Program-made: the position numbers and the translations under genes | Shown here: one piece after another, positions 24,654-26,965 of the stretch | Numbering within the stretch: position 1 is the first letter of the stretch | How the letters are laid out: every line of letters begins with the position of its first letter | The notes under the pieces: generated by a model | What the model saw: the letters and a program-made list of their open reading frames with translations, nothing else | Told to the model about the DNA's origin: nothing | Database searches by the model: none | IMG/VR virus record: IMGVR_UViG_3300025151_000240 | Span: 1 to 26,965 of that record | Strand: one strand, 5' to 3' | Length of the DNA stretch: 26,965 nt | DNA from: a virus

Positions 24654-24869
24654 TCAGACACTCTCTTCCATATAATCAGATGTAGAGCGTAATCCGCTAT
24701 AATGGCATAGGTTCTTGGTATGTATGGAGGTACGATTGAGAACTTTGTTCGAAATCCGCGTGCGACCTTCGGTCGAGAGAGGAGAAACGCCCCTCCCTCT
24801 CCCTAACGCCATCATGTCAAACCCCCAACCCTCAAGCGCACGGCCATATTTCTTTATCTTATTTATCAT
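24654..24869 (-). CDS. Candidate 71-residue basic protein in a G+C-rich patch
   Basis: The ATG at 24869-24867 is directly preceded by AATAAAGGTT, the same leader found before four well-supported starts in this window, which is why I chose it over the upstream ATG at 24926. The product starts MINKIKKYGRALEGWGFDMM, is basic and contains GRGRGVSPLSTEGRTR. The middle is coded by DNA much richer in G+C than the flanks, with hairpins CGACC-TTC-GGTCG (24763-24775) and GAGAGG/CCTCTC (24777-24801). It overlaps the 39-residue gene upstream by 11 bases. The patch could instead be a structured RNA or inserted DNA that merely stays open. Confidence 0.45.
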   Translation of the reverse strand: MINKIKKYGRALEGWGFDMMALGRGRGVSPLSTEGRTRISNKVLNRTSIHTKNLCHYSGLRSTSDYMEESV

Positions 24870-24978
24870 AACCTTTATTCTTATGTTTATTCTTTCTATT
24901 ATATTTCTTCTTATTTCTATAGACATTAGGCTTCATAGCATCATATATCTCTCTCATTGTCGCTATTATCCTTTTCAT
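24859..24978 (-). CDS. 39-residue very basic peptide
   Basis: The frame from ATG 24978 to TAA 24861-24859 encodes MKRIIATMREIYDAMKPNVY and then RNKKKYNRKNKHKNKGYDK. It starts 3 bases after the stop of the 66-residue gene and overlaps the next gene's start by 11 bases, the same tight packing as the rest of this array. About a third of residues are Lys or Arg, suggesting nucleic acid or acidic protein binding (inference). AT-rich DNA readily gives Lys/Asn-rich frames, hence moderate confidence. Confidence 0.5.
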   Translation of the reverse strand: MKRIIATMREIYDAMKPNVYRNKKKYNRKNKHKNKGYDK

Positions 24979-24981
24979 ATC

Positions 24982-25182
24982 CTATAGATTATATTTCTTT
25001 TTATATATCTCTCTAAATCGTTTACCTACTCCTAGAGCGACTATCTCATCATAGTAAGGTATTCTAGAACTTCTTTTAGTAATAAGCTTATCTGGACACC
25101 TTAGGTCTTTAAACACTCTTAGCCTCATTCTACCTCTTTGGCCTTTAGTGACTACATATATTGGAACGTTCTTCTTTACCAT
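24982..25182 (-). CDS. 66-residue basic protein, third of an ATGGTAA-coupled trio
   Basis: The product starts MVKKNVPIYVVTKGQRGRMR and ends KRFREIYKKKYNL. I place the start at the ATG at 25182-25180 because it overlaps the stop of the preceding gene as ATGGTAA; the open frame extends further upstream to 25248 but that part reads through the 38-residue gene in another frame. The protein is strongly basic with RSSRIPYYDEIVALGVGKRF near the end. No family recognised; small basic phage proteins of this sort often target host factors. Confidence 0.65.
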   Translation of the reverse strand: MVKKNVPIYVVTKGQRGRMRLRVFKDLRCPDKLITKRSSRIPYYDEIVALGVGKRFREIYKKKYNL

Positions 25183-25292
25183 GTTGTTATTATTTCTACG
25201 AATAGAAAAGCAAATAATAGTCCTAAAAAGAATAATGCTAATGCACATCCTTTACCTGCCAGACTTAGCTTCTCCTCTTTTCTTTTTACCAT
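25176..25292 (-). CDS. 38-residue membrane peptide, second of the coupled trio
   Basis: The frame from ATG 25292-25290 to TAA 25178-25176 encodes MVKRKEEKLSLAGKGCALAL and then FFLGLLFAFLFVEIITTW. A basic N-terminus precedes one hydrophobic helix of about 20 residues, a simple single-pass topology. It starts inside the stop of the 25-residue gene (ATGGTAA) and its own stop overlaps the next start in the same way. The two identical junctions make chance unlikely. Confidence 0.6.
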   Translation of the reverse strand: MVKRKEEKLSLAGKGCALALFFLGLLFAFLFVEIITTW

Positions 25293-25363
25293 ATCAGATC
25301 TACTATTAAAGCTATTACAGATCCTGCCACTGCTAATATAGCAGCTACAGCTATTAGTTTCAT
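25286..25363 (-). CDS. 25-residue membrane peptide, first of the coupled trio
   Basis: The frame from ATG 25363-25361 to TAA 25288-25286 encodes MKLIAVAAILAVAGSVIALI then VDLIW. It is a single hydrophobic helix with one Lys at the start and could be membrane-inserted or a signal-like peptide. A strong Shine-Dalgarno sequence AGGAGAG (25377-25371) lies 7 bases upstream, unusual for this window and good evidence for translation. Its stop overlaps the next ATG as ATGGTAA. Confidence 0.6.
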   Translation of the reverse strand: MKLIAVAAILAVAGSVIALIVDLIW

Positions 25364-25370
25364 AGTTTCT

Positions 25371-25377
25371 CTCTCCT
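25371..25377 (-). promoter_or_regulatory. Strong Shine-Dalgarno site of the micro-gene trio
   Basis: AGGAGAG on the minus strand, 7 bases before the ATG of the 25-residue gene. Most genes in the window lack such a site, so this one decides the start and suggests high translation of the coupled trio. Confidence 0.55.
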
Positions 25378-25403
25378 GCTTAGGAGACCTTCCTTGATTT
25401 GAT

Positions 25404-25631
25404 CTATACTGTCTCATTTAATGTATGTTTAAAGAGAGTAGAAGACTCAAAGATAAAATGAACTATCTCTTCAACGTCTATACTCTGAGGATTATCTACT
25501 TCGTTAAATGCGTCTTTAACTTCTTTAACTAATATTTCGAATTGAACCGGAGTTAACCAGTCTACTATATTAGCTTTTAAAATTTCTTGGACTTCGCTTC
25601 GGATCCAAGAGTTGAATTCTATATTTCTCAT
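25404..25631 (-). CDS. Unknown 75-residue acidic helical protein
   Basis: A protein starting MRNIEFNSWIRSEVQEILKA. It is mostly helical and acidic, with VQFEILVKEVKDAFNEVD and VEEIVHFIFESSTLF. The ATG is directly preceded by AATAAAGGTT, the leader of the promoter cassettes, although the upstream TTG-N20-TAyATT part is not evident here. It may therefore depend on transcription from upstream. No family recognised. Confidence 0.75.
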   Translation of the reverse strand: MRNIEFNSWIRSEVQEILKANIVDWLTPVQFEILVKEVKDAFNEVDNPQSIDVEEIVHFIFESSTLFKHTLNETV

Positions 25632-25653
25632 AACCTTTATTTTTTAAAATTAA

Positions 25654-25776
25654 TTAAGCAATATACTTGCTCTTTGCTTTCCATATTACTCTAGGAGTAG
25701 TAGAAAAGATCTTCTTTCTACGCTTATTAGCGTAATCTAAACGCAGACCTTTTTGGTCAGGCATCATGTTGTTCAT
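25654..25776 (-). CDS. 40-residue basic peptide
   Basis: The frame from ATG 25776-25774 to TAA 25656-25654 encodes MNNMMPDQKGLRLDYANKRR and then KKIFSTTPRVIWKAKSKYIA. It overlaps the 3' end of the 81-residue gene by 20 bases; alternative starts at the ATGs at 25767 and 25764 would reduce this. Composition (basic, with KRRKK) and position between two real genes favour a true gene. Confidence 0.6.
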   Translation of the reverse strand: MNNMMPDQKGLRLDYANKRRKKIFSTTPRVIWKAKSKYIA

Positions 25777-26002
25777 AGTTTTGATTGATTAATACTTGTT
25801 GGTACTTAATATAATTCTCTAATAGTTTATATTGTCTAGATAACTCTTTATTGTTATTATCAATAAATAGCTCTAAAAACCTATTCTTACATAGTTTGAC
25901 ATAGGTTTCTGCATGTTTTAATTGCTCTAGCGAACGGCAGCTCTGAATAACTTTCAAAGCCTTTGCCGCTGCTATTACAAACTCTGTTTTTATTGTAGTC
26001 AT
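25757..26002 (-). CDS. Unknown 81-residue helical protein
   Basis: The product starts MTTIKTEFVIAAAKALKVIQ, continues CRSLEQLKHAETYVKLCKNR and ends QNYEQHDA; it is probably all helical. I chose the ATG at 26002 rather than the in-frame ATG at 26017 because it overlaps the stop of the upstream gene as TAATG, a coupling junction used throughout this genome. Two Cys at 27 and 43 are the only distinctive residues. No family recognised. Confidence 0.72.
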   Translation of the reverse strand: MTTIKTEFVIAAAKALKVIQSCRSLEQLKHAETYVKLCKNRFLELFIDNNNKELSRQYKLLENYIKYQQVLINQNYEQHDA

Positions 26003-26895
26003 TATACTCTTTCCCAAGTTAAACCGTTATAGTTAGTAACGAAAGAATCAAGTATATTTTGAATTCTAACCTTAGTTAACTTTCTATCGTAGATAGTATC
26101 AACATAAGCTTCCTTTTCTTTATCCCACATTCTACCTTTAGTTTTAACATCTAAGTCAGCAGATTTACCTGAATAAGACATTCTAGTAATCTTAGCTTCA
26201 ACGACATTAGCTACACCATAGTCAAATCTTTCTTGAATATAAGCAGTTTTATCTTCTAATATCTTGATACCAGCTTTAAGATCCTCGATAATAATATCGT
26301 TTCTAAAAGCTTTAGTTTGATCCTGAATAGATCTAATCTCATTATTACATTTATTAACAGCTTCTTGAGTTTCAGAAATAAGCTCATTATGATCATCCCA
26401 TACTTTATTCATTTCAGCAAGTATATTATCTTTACAGTCTTGAATTATCATAGCATACTCACCAGATAATCTAAGTCTCTCATTATTAAAATCTGAGTAG
26501 TAATCAGAAGTAGAGTAAGTACTAATACCCATATCAGTAAATTGAGCTTCTTTAGTAGTATTATCCCATCTACTATACTCTTGAACTTTAATAGTAGCTA
26601 CTTCTTTAGTTCTAAAAAGCTTCTTAGTAACATAGTCATCTTTCTCTTCTGACCATACTTCCTTTTCATACTCATCACCTCTAGCAGTAATCTCCATCGA
26701 TGAACCATAGCTAGTATGGAATTGCATATCTTCTAAGTTAGATTCAATAGGACTGAAGTATGATTTAAGAACATTATTCAAAGCGATATTTTTAGCTTTA
26801 ACAGCTTCATCGTTTTTAGTTCTTAACTTAGTTAATTTAGCTTCTAATTTAGACTCTTTAGCTTTTAGAGTTTCGAAAATTGATTTATTATTCAT
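26002..26895 (-). CDS. Unknown 297-residue coiled-coil protein
   Basis: A protein with an N-terminal coiled coil (ETLKAKESKLEAKLTKLRTK) and a charged middle with aromatic strand-like repeats. Two similar segments recur: EKEVWSEEKDDYVTKKLFRT (residues ~76-95) and MWDKEKEAYVDTIYDRKLTK (residues ~260-279), suggesting an internal repeat. A second helical zone lies at about 140-215. It is the first gene after promoter cassette P1 and heads the minus-strand array of tiny genes. No enzyme motif seen. Probably cytoplasmic; role unknown. Confidence 0.8.
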   Translation of the reverse strand: MNNKSIFETLKAKESKLEAKLTKLRTKNDEAVKAKNIALNNVLKSYFSPIESNLEDMQFHTSYGSSMEITARGDEYEKEVWSEEKDDYVTKKLFRTKEVATIKVQEYSRWDNTTKEAQFTDMGISTYSTSDYYSDFNNERLRLSGEYAMIIQDCKDNILAEMNKVWDDHNELISETQEAVNKCNNEIRSIQDQTKAFRNDIIIEDLKAGIKILEDKTAYIQERFDYGVANVVEAKITRMSYSGKSADLDVKTKGRMWDKEKEAYVDTIYDRKLTKVRIQNILDSFVTNYNGLTWERV

Positions 26896-26896
26896 A

Positions 26897-26958
26897 ACCT
26901 TTATTTTATCTTTTTAATTATACTTAAATGTATGAATAATATCTCAGACTAGCAACTA
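26897..26958 (-). promoter_or_regulatory. Repeated promoter-leader cassette, copy P1
   Basis: On the minus strand TTG (26955-26953) is followed after 20 bases by TACATT (26932-26927), with GAGATATTATTCA between. An A-rich leader ending AATAAAGGTT touches the ATG at 26895. It is the best-preserved copy and can serve as reference for P2-P4. The layout is close to the Bacteroidota TTG...TAnnTTTG promoter. Confidence 0.72.
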
Positions 26959-26965
26959 TTTCCAT

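Noticed and set aside
24763-24775. tRNA-like TTCGAAA stretch near the CGACC hairpin (24749-24775)
   Set aside because: The bases flanking GTTCGAAATCC do not pair to form a T-arm, and no acceptor or anticodon arms can be drawn around it.
24870-24926. N-terminal extension of the 71-residue protein
   Set aside because: It reads out of frame through the 39-residue gene, and the internal ATG at 24869 carries the AATAAAGGTT leader.
24715-24987. 90-residue plus-strand frame opposite the small minus-strand genes
   Set aside because: It lies antisense to two minus-strand frames with better starts (AATAAAGGTT leader and stop-start overlaps), has no leader or ribosome site, and its hydrophobic part comes from reading Lys/Asn-rich codons backwards.
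25183-25248. N-terminal extension of the 66-residue basic protein
   Set aside because: It would overlap almost the whole end of the 38-residue gene in another frame; the ATG at 25182 has the ATGGTAA coupling seen at the previous junction.

Overview
This AT-rich window is a piece of a contractile-tailed (T4-like) bacteriophage genome. A gp55-type late sigma factor, a gp25-type and a gp6-type baseplate wedge protein, a gp5-like hub/spike protein, several large Ser/Gly-rich tail proteins and a long tail fibre ending in an S74-type intramolecular chaperone are packed head to tail on the minus strand. The host is probably a marine member of the Bacteroidota. Pointers are A-rich, mostly Shine-Dalgarno-free starts in the structural block, a promoter-like motif TTG-N20-TAyATT found four times (close to the Bacteroidota TTG...TAnnTTTG form), and a flavobacterial-looking lipoprotein. 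The host call is inference; the phage call is strong.

Region 1 (about 1-21515, minus strand) is one late operon, read from right to left: HD phosphohydrolase, small membrane protein, gp55-like sigma factor, small acidic protein, gp5-like hub/spike, two unknowns, gp25, gp6, a DNRLRE-like adornment protein, a coiled-coil protein, a 1148-residue baseplate/tail protein with FN3-like modules, four tail-surface proteins (two of them paralogues), the 1040-residue fibre, a structural protein with a C-terminal Hint domain, a Seg-like GIY-YIG nuclease, a Cys-rich HiPIP-like protein and a gene cut by the window edge. Gaps are a few bases and many genes overlap (TAATG, ATGA). Two TATAAATA boxes, the T4 late promoter sequence, lie 30 and 48 bases upstream of the first gene, so the sigma factor encoded in the operon may drive the operon itself.

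Region 2 (about 21634-24457) holds accessory genes: a lipoprotein overlapping a T5orf172 (GIY-YIG superfamily) protein, an unknown 150-residue protein, and a divergent plus-strand pair (a 50-residue peptide and a 2-oxoglutarate/Fe(II) oxygenase). After these come a gene-free patch that may specify an RNA, and small minus-strand genes.

Region 3 (about 24332-26965) is a minus-strand array of tiny genes (25-81 residues) behind a 297-residue coiled-coil protein. Most were found by reading through overlaps too short for ordinary gene calling, including an ATGGTAA-coupled trio. A promoter-plus-leader cassette of about 60 bases is repeated four times in regions 2 and 3 and is absent from the structural block. 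This suggests one regulon for accessory (early/middle) genes and TATAAATA for late genes. No tRNA, CRISPR array or insertion sequence was seen.
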